NCBI RefSeq assembly: GCF_010093535.1
Contig: NW_022985185.1
Span: 801,256-865,255 of the forward strand
Length of the DNA stretch: 64,000 bases
Reading direction: 5' to 3'
Origin: Lindgomyces ingoldianus
Taxonomy: Eukaryota; Ascomycota; Dothideomycetes; Pleosporales; Lindgomycetaceae
The position numbers and the translations under genes are program-made. The notes below the pieces were generated by a model. It did not search any database. It saw only the letters and a program-made list of their open reading frames with translations, and was not told where the DNA came from. Of this stretch, positions 10,027-22,505 are shown piece by piece. Position 1 is the stretch's first letter; every line of letters starts with the position of its first letter.

Positions 10027-13009
10027 GTGTTTACGGTCACTGCATGGATATTGAACTCGACCAAGACAAACATTGCCTCACCCTCTGAAGCTAATTCATG
10101 CAAGGCTCTCGAGCAATATCCGGGGAACGACAAGGGCGCTGCATTTGGACTTAACATTGTGCGAGAATGGTTTGTAACGAAAAGCACCCCAATCCGCCAG
10201 ACTATGGGACGCAAATTTAATGGACAGAGCTGGATATTTGGTCTATTTGAAGGCTTTTATGTCTTGCTTATAGTGCTCGTTGGGAATGCTATCATCTTAT
10301 TAGTTGGCTGTCTTTCTCACACGGGATATGTTGACGGTGTCGCCACGATTGCCCAAGGCCATGTTGACGAAGTCCAACAAATCAGCACCCTTTACCACGT
10401 CCTCATCAACGTCCTCAGAACTATCCTACTGAATTCGAGAAACTACGCAATGCAGACCTTAAGCGCACCCACACAACAAGAAATCGACGATGCACACAGG
10501 CAAGGTAGATGGGCGAATGTCGGACTAGTGCGTTTCTCCAACCTACGTCAAATCAATAGGAAAAGAGACATTTTATAGGCAACACTAGAATTCATCTCTG
10601 TCCCTCTCTATCTCTTGTAAGCCCAGCTTTAATCTATTTGTTCTTGGATTTAACCGCGCTGCTAGCTTCAAAGCAGCAATTTTCTCATAAACACTGGACA
10701 AGATTATCGAAATAACGTAGTCAACATGACAAATTCCGGTAATACGACTGAAGATTGGAAAGGACTGTCCAACGCAGAGTGGAGCGGAATTTACTGTGAT
10801 CGGTATGTCTCTGGATATGGGGACTTGGGCTTCGTGGCCCACAATGCCTCATTCAATATAAAGATTGATACAGACTGGAACTTGTTGCTCAATGCACCAA
10901 ACTACAACTCTTGAGAAGAGCACTGTAATTGGGCAGAATGGCTGGTTGACACCCCCGTCTTGCAGTTTAACATTCAGTTCGACACTTCCACCGGCAGTAC
11001 GATCTGTACAGGATTTCACTGGCTATAGACGAGTGGTAAACACAGCGCTTCCAACGAGGCATAGTACTGTACAATTGGACGATTTTAATGCTTTTACGGC
11101 TGAGGTTTTGTGTATGTTCGTACAGCAGGGAGGATGAGAAATAGGTGTACGTATTGTAACTGTTACAGCTCACGTGATCTGTACGAATAGTACAGTTTAA
11201 TTAAAGTACCCTGTACTCTAGTTAAAACAGCTAAGATTATAGGTCTCTAGAGAAGCAGTATTAAGGTCTATATAACTATTAGACCATAGCAACATAAGCC
11301 GGGAGGTCTAAAAGCTCACTGCTTACTACCTCTTGCCCTGCTGCGATTAATCTTCGGTTACAGACATCGTACTATCGCAGGATGAGATAATGGAAGCGAT
11401 GTAGAGGGCTCTTAACTTCTGTAGCCGACAAGACTGCACAAAATAGACAACAGGTATCTAAGTAACTAGATAAGGCGTGTAGGTAGCAAAGCGCATAGAT
11501 GGATAAATCTGCAATAGGAAAAGGTTTAGTAATAAGAATTGTTAAGGAAACAGACTACAGGTGGGTTAATTAAACCCTTTGGAAAGAGTAACCATCCTTG
11601 CAAAACTTTTAGCAAATTAGAGCTCTAAAAAAAACCTAAATGCTTACTGCAGGCATACTGCTTGTTAGAGCCCTAAGCTTCCTAAAAGGGTAATACAATC
11701 TGTACTACGTAGCGTACCTAGGGTATCATAAAACGTATGGTGCGGGTTACGAATTGGGTACGTTCGTACTGAACACGTGACCGTTACGGCTCACTTTGTA
11801 CGGACCATAGTACGCCCTGCTGGAAGCCCTGGATAAACATGTCTGGCCTTCCTAGTCAGAATTCAAGCAAATTGGTTCCCGCAGTTCAACTTCAGCACCA
11901 AAAAAGCAATCTGGGATATGGTAAAGCTCTGCCCTACCTCGTCATGGCTGAACGAGTGCCCACTCCAGATTCAACACTTACTTGCCAAACCCTTGCAATC
12001 AGTTAGTAATGTCCAGATTGCATTACTGTTTACTCTCGTCGTCATCGTAGCAAATATAGCGAAGACGGCCGCCACATTTCTTACTCCTAGAGTATGTTCC
12101 ACCGGTCATATCATAACACTTGGAGATGCAACCTCGTCGTTTCTCGGTCGTCCCAAAAAGAGCTCCAGCGGGAAATGGACGCTGAGCGAGAAAAAATTAG
12201 TAAACTCTAACACGCACACTCGAATTAATCCTTGGCGCCTTTAGGAGAAACTAGTAGTCTCTGTGATAGAACGAATACATGGTGGCCCAATTGTGGCCTT
12301 GTAAGCGTCAGTCACGAATGGTACGTGAATACTTTTAATCAAAGCCAGATTTATCGCTGTTTTAGTAACTGTAATAGTGCTTACCATAGGGCAAGCAAAG
12401 GGTACTTCCTGATTCCGGTGACGAAATCCTCCTTCGACACCAAGAAATTTTTAAAAACTGCCTGGCGGAAAACTTGCCCCAATTCCTACCCTCTTTGTTC
12501 TACTTTACGATTAGTCGCACTTGCACATCAATACGCTCTCCATCGCAAAAGCCTTGGAATCACGTCACCTCACTGTCTCCAACGATCGACGCACTTTCTT
12601 CAGCTACCGTACCGCTAGGCAATCCTGCTTACAGTGACTTCGGGCGTGCTACATTGTTGCTTGTACGCATATACTTGCGGAATAGAAAGGTGAGCTCTAC
12701 CCAACGCTAATATGCGCTTGGAAATGCTCTCCACTTAGTTTCCTTATATTTAGCATAGTTTTCCTGGGATTCCTAGGAGCGGTATCGTATCTGGTCCTTA
12801 GGTCTGATCTCAATGTTTGCATTCCACCAGCACAACACTGTAGCGCGGTGATCAGTGCTGCTTGCCATCCACCACCAGATAGTGTTGATGCGTATCCTAA
12901 GAAGATTCAATGGGGCGTTGTGAAGAATATGTCTGGGGAAATGATTGAGCACTGCACGTTTACTAGTCAGGAAGTGTTTCCGCTGCAGGAAGGAACACTG
13001 TATGCATAA
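10027..13009 (+). pseudogene. Broken DUF6536-family membrane protein gene
   Basis: Pieces of one family appear in order in changing frames. At 10027-10578 a 183-residue frame has a membrane segment (VLLIVLVGNAIILLVGC), GYVDGVATIAQG, LYHVLINVLRTILL and LSAPTQQEIDDAHRQGRW, hallmarks of the DUF6536 N-terminal domain. At 10726-10914 there is YVSGYGDLGFV. At 11918-12244 there are LLFTLVVIVANIAKTAATF and ITLGDATSSFLGRP. Near 12480-12690 LPQFLPSLFYFTI and CLQRSTHFLQLPYR lie in different frames, with a TAG right after. The C-terminal block at 12833-13009 has CSAVISAACHPPPDSVDA, IQWGVV, HCTFTSQEV and a natural stop after GTLYA. Several stops and frameshifts and a 0.7 kb insertion mean no full product is likely. 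Intact relatives are multi-pass membrane proteins of unknown function, common in Pezizomycotina. Some breaks could be introns I did not resolve, but the inserted segment and nonsense codons argue for decay. Confidence 0.78.
11123..11822. mobile_element. Candidate 700 bp TIR element inserted in the DUF6536 gene
   Basis: The segment starts CAGCAGGG and ends CCCTGCTG, a perfect 8 bp inverted repeat. Inside these ends both sides also share a diverged inverted stretch of about 50 bp with CACGTGA, TGTTAC/CGTAAC and GTACGAA blocks. It falls between two parts of the DUF6536 gene that are adjacent in intact relatives. No transposase frame is present. I cannot see a clean target-site duplication, so the exact ends are uncertain. 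Confidence 0.45.
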
Positions 13010-14229
13010 GTTTTGTTAGGGCACATGCCATGGGCCGAGCCACATGATATTAGGTATCTAAGTACTGAGAAGCAAGCAATGACGTAGAAGTAGTGTTGAA
13101 GTTTGCAGGTGCAAGATCAAGGGATCGTGACAGCGGCCTGGAATTGTCTCCCTTATTTTCCACGTTCCTTCCCCACCATGAGCCCCTCTCTGGCTTCTAG
13201 TGCAGCTGTAGTAACAATTTCTGTGTCAGAAGATATTCAGAAGATTTCGTATCCCACGGAGGACTTGAATTTACTACTGTTTACAAACTTTCCGCCTTGC
13301 TTAGCCCTCTTGCGTATTTGCTCCTTTAAGGTCATGGCCGTGAGCATGAGCCAGGAGCTCTATGAGCTAAATGAGAGACACCTACGTGTGTTCTCTCCTC
13401 TCAAGAGCAGGGGCCTGATAGGCGTGATAGGTCTGGTGAGCTCGGGTGGCGATGAAATTGATGAAATTAATAAGATACAAGGGCAGCGTCGACCGTACGT
13501 TGGGCCGTTCAGACCTCCCACTCAAGCGCTAGTCCAAGCTTACTGCTCGTTTAGGAAAGAGAAGTAAATTTATACACAAACGATGCCTTGTATCTTTTAC
13601 ATTCTGTGCAAGAAGTCTCTTTAAACCTAGACAGCTTACTTTCTCTCCTCGAGGAATCTAATTCCTAAATGGGCTCAGATACTAAGTATCCGCTGGGGAA
13701 AACATGAAACCGCACTTCCCAGCGATGCACGGAGATATGAACAAGGAACTAAAACAAAGTTGAACCTAGTTTCAAGCCGGATACTTCGGAACGGAAATCG
13801 TTTTGTTTGAGCGGCGGGGATTCATGCGATGCCTGGGCATATCCAGAGGAGCATATTGTGCCGAGAAAACATGTGTTTCATGAATACGATGAAGCAATGT
13901 GATACAAAAAAGCAAGTCCAATCTCACGTTTGAGGTGAATTAATCATCGCCGTAGGGCTGAGGATACTGGGTTTGGTTTCTGATTCTGAATAACACATTT
14001 GGGTATTCCATTAATTGAAGCGGGAGAGGCTGAATTGTTTGAAAACATCCCATTCAACCATTCGACTTTTACACCTAAACATACACTTCAGCAAACAGCA
14101 TATGTGTTCCTTGTAAGAAAATATAACCGCTAATATTCACAATGAAGAAAAATGTATCTACACTTGCCACCCATATCTTAGAACCGGTCCAAGATCCTCG
14201 ATATTGACTCACTCCTTTCCTCATCATTG
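13010..14229. other. Intergenic stretch between DUF6536 remnant and HET gene
   Basis: This is 1.2 kb of ordinary composition. A 154-codon plus-strand frame at 13103-13567 has no recognisable domain, no clear start context and no matching neighbour. I regard it as chance or as a remnant. Confidence 0.5.
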
Positions 14230-16576
14230 CTACCCTCCCCCTCCCACCAATGCCCTCGGTGGCCCAAACACCCTATGCCCCCCGCGTCCCTTCCCCTCCG
14301 CTAATCCTGCATTAAACCCCCTATCTCCAAAAACTCTAGACTTACCCTGCAGTGTCCAATTCACGACCGGTCCCGGCGGACTCCCTGTATATGGGTTCAT
14401 AGCCGTTAGAATCCAGCCTCGAGCTAGAGAGTCATAGTCGGTGGATTTGACGGCTTGCGGGACGGCGACAAGGAGTTGTTTTGAGTATTCGAAGGGAGCG
14501 AAGATGATTGCTTTGGAGAAACATGAGTTGGGAGTTGGGGCAGAGATTGGGTGTGGGATGGGTGCAGAGGTAGAGATAGAGGAGGGAGATGAAGAAGGGT
14601 GTGTGGATGGGAGTGTAACAACCATCGGGCCATGCGAACGTTCTGTTGCAGAAGATGCCCAGGGAATACCATGTGTAATCAACACACTCAGGAAGTTCAG
14701 CAGCAGTGTGAAGCTTTGACGACCTTCTGGCGTAGTGACGTAATTCTGGATTTGGAACAGAGGGCTGCAGAAAACGTCTACGACTTCTCTCGACAGTGAT
14801 TGAGCACTCGGTTGGTACCGCGTGGACAGATCGAGAAGCCAGTTTGCCCCGCATTCGAAACAACAAGCGAGGGTTTGGACAAATATGTTCTTCATAGACG
14901 GGGCGCGTGTGTGGTTGGGAATTTGCCAGGATGTCCAGGTTGGGTGACTAGGGATTGTGAATTGAAGGCACAGATCGATGATGGTACGCGCGCGTTGGAC
15001 GTGGGATGTGAAATTAGGGTTTGGGTATGCGCGGTGCGGAAGTTCTAGGAATACCAGATCAAGTTGGACGTATTCTGCTCTGCCGTCCGAAGCTTGCGTG
15101 ATTTGTGTAGTGGGAGGTTTGAAACGGGGCAGCGATTGTGATGATGACACAATATCAAGTGTTGTAGGCCGAGCCAGCCAGGATACAGAGCCGTCGTGGA
15201 GTTGAAGAGGCGGCCCGGTCGTGCAGAGAGATACGGGGTCTCGTGCTGCAAGGCCGACTAGGAGAAGCTGGCGAAGACATTCATCTTCTATGCTAGGTCT
15301 CTGAAGTGGCGAGACTGGCTTAAGAACTAAAGGAAGACCGGAAGCATTCAGTGCAATGCAGGTTTTGTCCCGATTCGCGTCAAGCCTTCGAAGGTATTCT
15401 GGAAGTCTAGGGCTTCCATTTGCTTTCATCTTGAAGGTCTCTGCTATAGCCGTAACATACGTAAAGGGTTCTATCATAGGAGTTAGAGGCGTAACCGGAC
15501 TCCTTGCGAGCAGCACTTCCCGCTCTTGCATCTTGGCTCGGCGGTTGAAGAGTTGCTGTAGTGATATTTTTCTAGCCTGGTGTTTTGGATATACGCTCAC
15601 GATTTCCATGGCGAGTGTAAGCATGTGGAGGAAGAAGGCACCAGTGAAGCGTATGAAGGAGTATGAACCGTCATCCACCCCGGTAAGGCAAGGAACCAAG
15701 AACACATGGCTACGGGCTAATCTCATCTCATGTCCGCACCACGCTCTCTCAAAGAAGGTAGAGCTCAGAATGCGTTCGAAAAATAATCTGAACGGGCTCT
15801 GAGCATGCATAAAGGGTGGATTAAGGCCTCTATTCGGATGTTGATAAACTGGAAGATTCGAATAGGTGTACTGATCGAGATAGTGTCGAAGAAAGGCGAC
15901 TTCTTTCTCATCAGCCACAATATCATCGAGTGCGACGACGACTGTTCTGGCGTTCCTATAGATTGTGTCTATTGCACCAATAGCGGCTGCCTTTTCTTCT
16001 TCGTCGTCCTGGTTGATGCACACCTGAAGACACTTTAATGTTAGTTCGAGCTGTTGGCCCTACGGTGCATACCTGATCAAACCATAGTCCCTCGCTTTCA
16101 GTTTGCCTCTCCCGTAGCACAGCCTGGAACATGGCAGGCGAGGTAGGAAGTGGAAACTGTTCCACTTCTCTCACCCAGCCAAACGGTAGGTTACCCACAG
16201 GAGAAACCTCCTTCCGTGGAGATACCATACTCCCATCCTTCCAGCAATAACTTAACGCAACAAACGACGTCTCTTCCTCGGCGATATTCTCCACATCATT
16301 GATGAGGCGGAACACCAAATCATCCACGGCCTTGCTTTTCGGCACAAAGTCTTTCGCAACAGTCGGCGCCAGCCGACCGAGGTCTTGCAATAAAGTTTCG
16401 GCGTCAATCGAAGAAGTGTCGGATACCCAGGGATGCCGGTCGACGAGTATCCCGCGTCTTGCATTTTCGCCAACCACGTGCGCGTGCAGAGTCGACGTAT
16501 CGAGGTCGTCTCTGTCAATTTCCAGGAACTCGCAATGTCCCATTCGAGGGAAAGGATCAGACATTGGAGGAAGCAT
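14230..16576 (-). CDS. Heterokaryon incompatibility (HET) domain protein
   Basis: Exons 16576-16073 and 16023-14230 are joined over a 49 nt GT-AG intron (16072-16024, phase 0) to give 765 aa. The HET domain spans about residues 104-265. It opens with FVALSYCW (105-112). The block WFDQ-VCINQDDEEEK (165-179) is the canonical W-x-D-x-x-CINQxDxxE signature and is created exactly by the splice. IYRNARTVVVALDD follows at 189-202, and FFERAWCGHE (about 258-267) matches the F-x-x-RxWxxxE end of the domain. Beyond it lie about 500 residues without recognisable repeats or partner domains, as in many HET genes. The family triggers programmed cell death after fusion of genetically different hyphae; whether this member does so is unknown. 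There is no NLR or lipase neighbour to pair with. The last 60 residues are G/P/R-rich, so the true end could depend on an unseen intron. Confidence 0.88.
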
Positions 16577-17243
16577 GCGTAGAACCCTAATGATGGTTTA
16601 GGAGCAAATAGATGTAACAGAGCGCTGATGTGGGATAGCAAGGCAGCTAGATCTCTTTTTCAATGACATGGAATCCTTTCATCGAGGTCCTCTTGGCATT
16701 GAGATATTTCTGCATTACCGTTCGGCGCCACAATTGTATCGAGCCGTCTGGGGTGGTGATGTTTGGGGAGTAACCTGGTGGGCGGGTCAGTATGACACTG
16801 ACGTCGGGAACAAACGCCCCTCAAGAATCATTCCGTTGCGTTTACAGAACAAATATGAATATGCAGCGTAGATAAGGCAGATTTCGATCGTATCATAATC
16901 AAACAAAATACACTTGACTTCCTAGAAAGAAAAAAAGAAAAGAGCCTACAGCAATCCATAATTTCTACCAGTTGCACAGGTGTGCCATCTCGAGATGCCA
17001 AAAAGGCCATCTCAAGCACCTCCATAGAGTTCATGATCTGAAGCGCATCTTGCATGAAACCGAAAGCGAACAAAAATAGCCCCCAAACAACCGAGGTGCA
17101 AGAAACAGCCAAACCAAACCTTCCTCATCAATCGCCAAACTGTTTCCGTTTCGCAACTCCAACTTCCCGCCATCGCACATCCCACTGCGCTCAGCCCAGA
17201 TGAACAATCTTGAGACCACATGACAAATCTCCAGACAGATGGA
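16577..17243. other. Upstream region of the HET gene
   Basis: This 0.67 kb separates the HET start from the 3' end of the stress-protein gene; both are on the minus strand. Small open frames on either strand (16668-16871 and 16828-17112) show no domain. Nothing else is supported. Confidence 0.5.
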
Positions 17244-19388
17244 TCAATCAATTTTGGCGTTTGCAAGTTTCCCGGTTGGATTCGTGAGCACATTGGATAG
17301 TCGCAGATTTTTTCGCTTATATTTGCTGTGTTTTCGAAGGCGTTTTCGAGCGACCATCACTGGGACGGAGGACTTCGTGACGAGGTAATTACTGAAAGAG
17401 CCCAATAGGACACTGCGAAACGATCAGCTTTCATGCGGTGAACAGATTAAAGGTAGGTATACCCTTTTAGAGCGCTTCGGCCTCTAGATCCGAGGATGAC
17501 CAATGTTGGCTCGAGAAAATCAATCTGTCAAGTCTGTCAGTAGAACGCCAGTAGTGTCAAAAGGTGTTTCGTGCTCACCACTTCCGTGATCATGTGCTTT
17601 GGACTCTTGCAATGGAAAACCTCCACCACAACCCGGACTTGCAAGCGTGTCTTTCTAAGCAATTTGACGCATCGATCTGATACCTCCACCGCTGCCTGAT
17701 ATCGCTCTTTCTCCGCTTTTCCCATGGTGCTAACATCCGCTTCGGATGCTGACACACTATTATGCAATGGTGAGGGTCCGGGCCCAAGTCCTTCGTTTGA
17801 CAAGCCTCCGTGACTTGAGAGTGTCTTCAACAAAGAGTCTGACTCCTGCTGGGCCGTAGCGCCTCCACTTGTGCCAGCCCCAGAGGAATCGCCGCCGACG
17901 CCAATTTCTTCATCAACGGCATACACAGCTAGGAGAGTATCACCATCTCGCAAGACCGTGCCAATTGTCCACTCTAAAGCATAAGCGGCCTCTTCGCTGA
18001 GATCAGTTGCAACGAGGTAAACCCGCTGCCGTCGTAGGCCTTTCTCAGCGTCCTCCTGGAACTGGCGCCACTTTCCGCGAATGACTTGTCGGACACAACG
18101 ATGCGCCTCGGGACTTGAATGGATTGGGGAGATATTCATAGCTAGCTGCTGTGCTGACTTTATTTCGTTAAAGTCAGCCTCAGTGTCAGAACTGAAGGGG
18201 GTTGAGTATCCCGATCCGCCCTGATCGAAGTTGGTGTGGGGATGGACCCCAGTTTTCTTGCTTGTCATTTTCTCGCCATCCGGGCTCGTGACGGTGACGG
18301 TAGGTTCGAGTAAAGACCTGACTTTGTAGCTCGATGATACTTCTTTACCTAGAAGAGTCTCAGTATGACGGCGCTTCAAGTGAAAGCCGCACAAAGCACT
18401 TACGTTCGTCCTCAGCTGCTGCCAAGAGACTCTTCGGTTTCTTCTTCTCAGCACCGCGCTTTTCAGTCTCGTCGCTTTGTCTGGTACGTCGTCTTCCTCT
18501 CCTCTTCGACGAACTCCAGTCTCCCCTTTCTGAACTTGCATCTGAATCGTCGTCTTCGCTTGAATCCACCGCAGCCTCATCGTCACCGAAATCGTCCATC
18601 GCTAATCGCACTCCCCCACCGGGCGCAAGTGATTCTCCTTTCACGGGATCTGAGCCCTTACGAACAGGCAACGTAGAGAGTGCCCCGCCCGAACGGAGGA
18701 GAGCAGCGTCCGACAATCTTCGGTATGCACTCTGCATATCCACAATCTTCCCCGAGTCCGTTACGTATTTCTTAGGATCAGGCATCAAATTAAACGAGTT
18801 GGTATTAAGCTTTCGTCCTCCGGGAGACGCTGACCTGCCAGGATCTGGCGAGCCTGATTTGCCTTTGCCGAGGAGTCCACCTAGAGAATTGTGCCGCTCT
18901 CGATCTCTCGTGCCGCCATGATGTAAATCGGATGAGTTTCCGTATATTGCAGACATGGCGCCTTTTGATTTCTTCTTTCCTCCTTGTGACACCCGCTTGG
19001 GCATGGAGTGGGCCTCTATGGTCGGCATCATCTCGAACTGGTAGGCGGCTTCAGGGTTCGCTCTGGGACTTGCAAGGCTGCGAGCAGAGGGCGGCGGAGA
19101 CGTAGGTCCGCGACTGGAGCTTCGATTCGCTCGTGGGGAGGAAGGGTCGAGCATGCTGCCATAGGGAGTTGCGATGCCGACGCCAGTGCCCGCAACTGAG
19201 GCATGGCGAGCTGAGGATGGGGCTGGGCCAATGTCGAGCATGCTCCGCACTGGCGATACTGCGGCAGCAGGGCTTTGCGCGCGGGCAAGGGGGCTTTCGG
19301 TGCGCGGTGGCCTAGGAACAGATGGCCGCCCTTCCAGCAGCGCCATGACCTCCCTCCTCTCTTCGTCGAGCGCCGATTCAAGAGACAT
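17244..19388 (-). CDS. Universal stress protein (USP) family protein with long disordered N-terminus
   Basis: Four exons, 19388-18404, 18348-17579, 17524-17463 and 17412-17244, separated by introns of 55, 54 and 50 nt, sum to 1986 nt, or 661 aa. The first 430 residues or so are low-complexity S/P/R/G with basic and acidic runs (for example DSSEDDDSDASSERGDW). The USP fold begins near RVYLVATDLSEEAAYALEW (about 437-455). It contains a Ser/Gly/Gln-rich insertion and ends with FLEPTLVILGSRGRSALKG (about 588-606). The nucleotide-binding motif G-x2-G-x9-G-S is exact: G597, G600, G610, S611, made only after joining the last three exons. USP domains of this kind bind ATP and are linked to stress responses; the role of this fungal subfamily is not established. 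The 62 nt third exon would be missed by simple ORF calling and holds the motif's first half. Confidence 0.9.
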
Positions 19389-20471
19389 TATTGCTGAGCT
19401 TCTGTAGGTGCCGTTTCTGCGATGTAGTGACGCGTGTTGACTTAGACGTGGGCGGTAGTTCCGTTGGAGACAGTGTTCTCGGTGGAAATTGCTTGCGGAA
19501 TGGCAGTCGATTAGGGTTGCGAATAGAGAGCCTACTGTGGAAGCGGCGAATCACGGGGAGGCAGACAGGGACGTGGATGGTGCGGGCGCGTGTGGGGTGA
19601 TGTGGTACCGTGAAGGGTACCTGGGGCAGTCGTCTGGAGTTATGTCATCATCGGAGGGAGCTCCAGGCTGTCAAACGGAGCGTCCGCTAACAACAGCAAC
19701 CAATTGCCTCGAGCGGAAGGAGGAGATGGATAGTGGATGGACACGGCGGGGTAAGAAAATGGAAGAATGAAAAGAAAGCGAGGGCTAGCTGGATAGAGCG
19801 ATCTCGAGTTGTTAACCGCTGTCAGAGAACAAGAGGTTCCCAAGACCGGTGGTGGATGTGAAAGACATATGGAAGAGCGGATTTAGCTGAAGAGTGAATG
19901 AATGGGGCTTCGGAGGCAATAAGCGCGACAAGGACACGATACGTCGTGGGTCGTCTGCTAGTCTAGGGCAATGTTGAGGGGTTGGAGGACGATGCGATGA
20001 ACACCTGGGCAGGGGCTTGGCACCTGGAATCCTATGATGGGTTGTCCTCATGTCGCATGTTCTTTACAGCGTCTTCACGGTTTTCTTACAGTTGCGGCTC
20101 GCTACCATGCAGTACCTTCTAGCTAGGTGAGCTACACCGAGACATTTATATCAAACGACTGGCAAGTCTGTGTTATCTGTTTGTTTGATGCATCTCTTGG
20201 CAGTGACTTGGCACAATCACATGATGCTCGCTGAAGATCCAGCTGCCGATGAGGACGTGCACCGACAACAGCCGACAGGGCAGCAGCCACAGCCTCAGAG
20301 TCGATCACAACGAGGATGAACTACGGTCTCAATTGCGTCGGATGTAGTTCCCGGCTATCCATATATGTGAAGAAGATTGATACAGCGGAATACCCTCTGA
20401 CACCATGCTAGGGTCCGATAGTGTACATTCATACCCCGATCTGACTCTTGAAGCATCCTCGCCGTTTCCTC
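19389..20471. other. Upstream region of the USP gene and 3' flank of the uS7m gene
   Basis: This is 1.08 kb of normal composition with no recognisable gene. Both neighbouring genes lie on the minus strand, so the USP promoter should be in the part nearest 19,389. The small frames here are shadows or chance. Confidence 0.5.
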
Positions 20472-21609
20472 TCATCTCTTCCTAGGCAAGACAACGTTTG
20501 CTCTTGCTGCGACACCCAGCTTGTGTACGGCATTCCTTCGCTCCCAAACCCCGCTGCGTCCTTCAACCACGCTTATCAGCTCTTGCGCTACTCTCTGTGC
20601 AAATCCACCCTTTCCACTTCCTACGTGCCTCCGCCGCGTCGCTGCTGCAAGAATCCACTGGACTGCTGTTCTCCGTCGTTGCCTTTGGCCAAGGGGGACC
20701 GGGATCTGCAAGGCAACACCACCACCCGCGGCACCCCTCTGGCTTCGAATGCGGAGAAGAGGGGCGACTGAGTCTATGGCGAGGGTGAGGTATAATATAG
20801 GGTTGAGAGGGAGGTGTGATGGTGGAGGAGCACCAGGAATTAAGGGTCGGGTTGGGTTGATAGTCGGAATGGGAGCGGTGCGGAGATGTTCAAGAATAAG
20901 GGCCATATTCTATTTAGTGAAATGTTAGCCAATACATCTTTTTAAGGACATGCAACAGAGGCGAGATCTTACCCGTTGAGCAACGCTCTTCTCACCATGG
21001 CGCATGAGCAGATTGGTGACTTGGTCAACGACTGGGTCGTATCTATGTTTTACGTGCGCATCCTTAGGAATCGGGAGTGTTGGCAGCCCAAATTTCACGC
21101 CTGGAACTTCTGGTCTTGTTTTCAGGTTGAAATCCACGAGCCCCAAATCAACCCCGCCGGCGGTAGTTGGTGTAGTAGTCGTAGAGTACGAGCGGGAGCA
21201 TTTGGGTGTCGAATCCAAGGGCTTTGCTTTGAGCGCGTTCTGCATAACTTTGGGGAGCTTCGATATCGCCTCTTTGTCATCTTTAACAACCTAGTAAGTA
21301 TAAGTCAACACACTCTGGAAGATGAGTCGAGATTTGACGGACCTCCTCGATGGGTGTTCCCTGCTCCAATTCTGGGCCTTCCGTGCCTGTGATCTTAGCC
21401 ATTTTTGCAGCCTCCTCGCTAACCACTGGTAGAGATTGCGAATCAATGCGTTTTGATCGAGTTGCAACAGGAGGGTCTTTCTCGTCCGAGTAGAAGCGGC
21501 ATCGGGGTATCGCCGTTCGTATGACGGGCTGGATTCGCCATTGCGATTGCCGTTGCGCTCTGTACCGAATTCCACGGGCAAATGATCCAATATTCAATCG
21601 TGGAGGCAT
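20472..21609 (-). CDS. rsm7: Mitochondrial small-subunit ribosomal protein uS7m
   Basis: Exons 21609-21343, 21290-20973 and 20909-20472, with introns of 52 and 63 nt, give 340 aa, phase 0 throughout. The N-terminus is Arg-rich and poor in acids (MPPRLNIGSFARGIRYRAQR), as expected for mitochondrial import. VSEEAAKMAKITG follows (in the first exon, before about residue 89). The S7 domain fills the C-terminal half: DPVVDQVTNLLMRHGEKSVA, then RNMALILEHLR (195-205), IPVPLGQRQRRRTAVQWIL (264-282), FAQRVAQELISVVEG (298-312) and HKLGVAARAN. uS7 binds the 3' major domain of the small-subunit rRNA and nucleates assembly of the head. The first intron has the unusual donor GTCCGT, chosen because it alone preserves the frame and the family's VVKDDKEA continuation. 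This is the last intact gene before the AT-rich tract, whose first element begins about 600 bp upstream of its start. Confidence 0.93.
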
Positions 21610-22216
21610 ATTCGATTGCGGGTTGGAAGTACGAGTCCTGCGGAGAAAATGACAATGAGATACCGAACTCAGTGTGGCAATGCGCTAGCCGTTTTTGGCA
21701 AGCACGCGCACTGCAAGCAACTCCTTCTGTACAGTCATTCCAAAAAGTCTGTCCCATGGCCTGAGCACTCGCTTATGAGCTCAGGGGCTGACTTGTGAGA
21801 TAAGTGTGGCGCATGATTCTTGAAGCATGGACGCAGATCACGTGCATTCTATTTTTGGCATAAGCGGGAACCCTCAGGTTTAGAGGTGCGGTTGGAGCTG
21901 TGCTGTGAGTCGTGCTGGCCCGAATGGCACCATTTGCAACACCACAGCAAACATGGAACTGGCCAGATAAGTGCCAGCGCAAACTGACCCTATAGATGTG
22001 CCTGCAGACTATGCTTCTCCTGTAGAGACCGAAGAAGAGATCCCTTACCATACCACATACTACTAGAAGCGCGGACGACCTTTAATGAAGGAGAAGGCTT
22101 AGAGCTAGCAATACCTTACCCTACCTAAGGAGAAAGCCCTTGTCGCGTTTATACTACAAATAAGTGCAGTCAGAACTTCTATATGTGTTAAGTATATACC
22201 TGCACTTGCCTTTTGC
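21610..22216. other. uS7m upstream region and composition boundary
   Basis: The first 450 bases are of normal composition and must carry the uS7m promoter. From about 22,070 the sequence shifts toward AT, with phrases such as CTTAGAGCTAGC that resemble the RIP-degraded tract, and the first LTR starts at 22,217. No gene is seen. Confidence 0.55.
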
Positions 22217-22505
22217 TGTAACGATTCTCATGAATCGTTCCATCTCGGGCGGCCCGGAACCTCCGGAAGGCCCCCGTATCGGCCCCGACCCCGACCTGGC
22301 CCCAACCCCTGCTGTTACCCCTATTCCCTCATGTATTTAGTCGCACCTCGCCCCCGTAGCTAGCCTAGTAGTTTTCTAATATCCTTTGTACAAGGCCTAT
22401 AGGTGTTAACAGAGATCCCAGGTCATTAAGTCCCTACGCACTCCTATACGCCTCTAAGTGGATTCCTACTGCATTTAGACCTATTGTCTTGCCTATGCTG
22501 TTATA
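22217..22505 (+). repeat. LTR of element H (289 bp)
   Basis: It begins TGTAACGATTC and ends GCTGTTATA, matching the reverse complement of the 290 bp LTRs of element C. The outer 120 bp keeps its GC content (CCGGAAGGCCCCCGTATCGG), while the inner part is RIP-altered. The outer end folds as AACGATTC-TCAT-GAATCGTT, a perfect 8 bp stem. Confidence 0.88.

Noticed and set aside
13103..13567. 154-codon plus-strand frame between the DUF6536 remnant and the HET gene
   Set aside because: No recognisable motif, no splice-linked extension and no neighbour that supports it; could be a remnant but not supportable.
20448..20928. Plus-strand frames of 96-135 codons near 20,500-20,930
   Set aside because: Antisense shadows of the third exon of the uS7m gene, which is strongly conserved on the minus strand.
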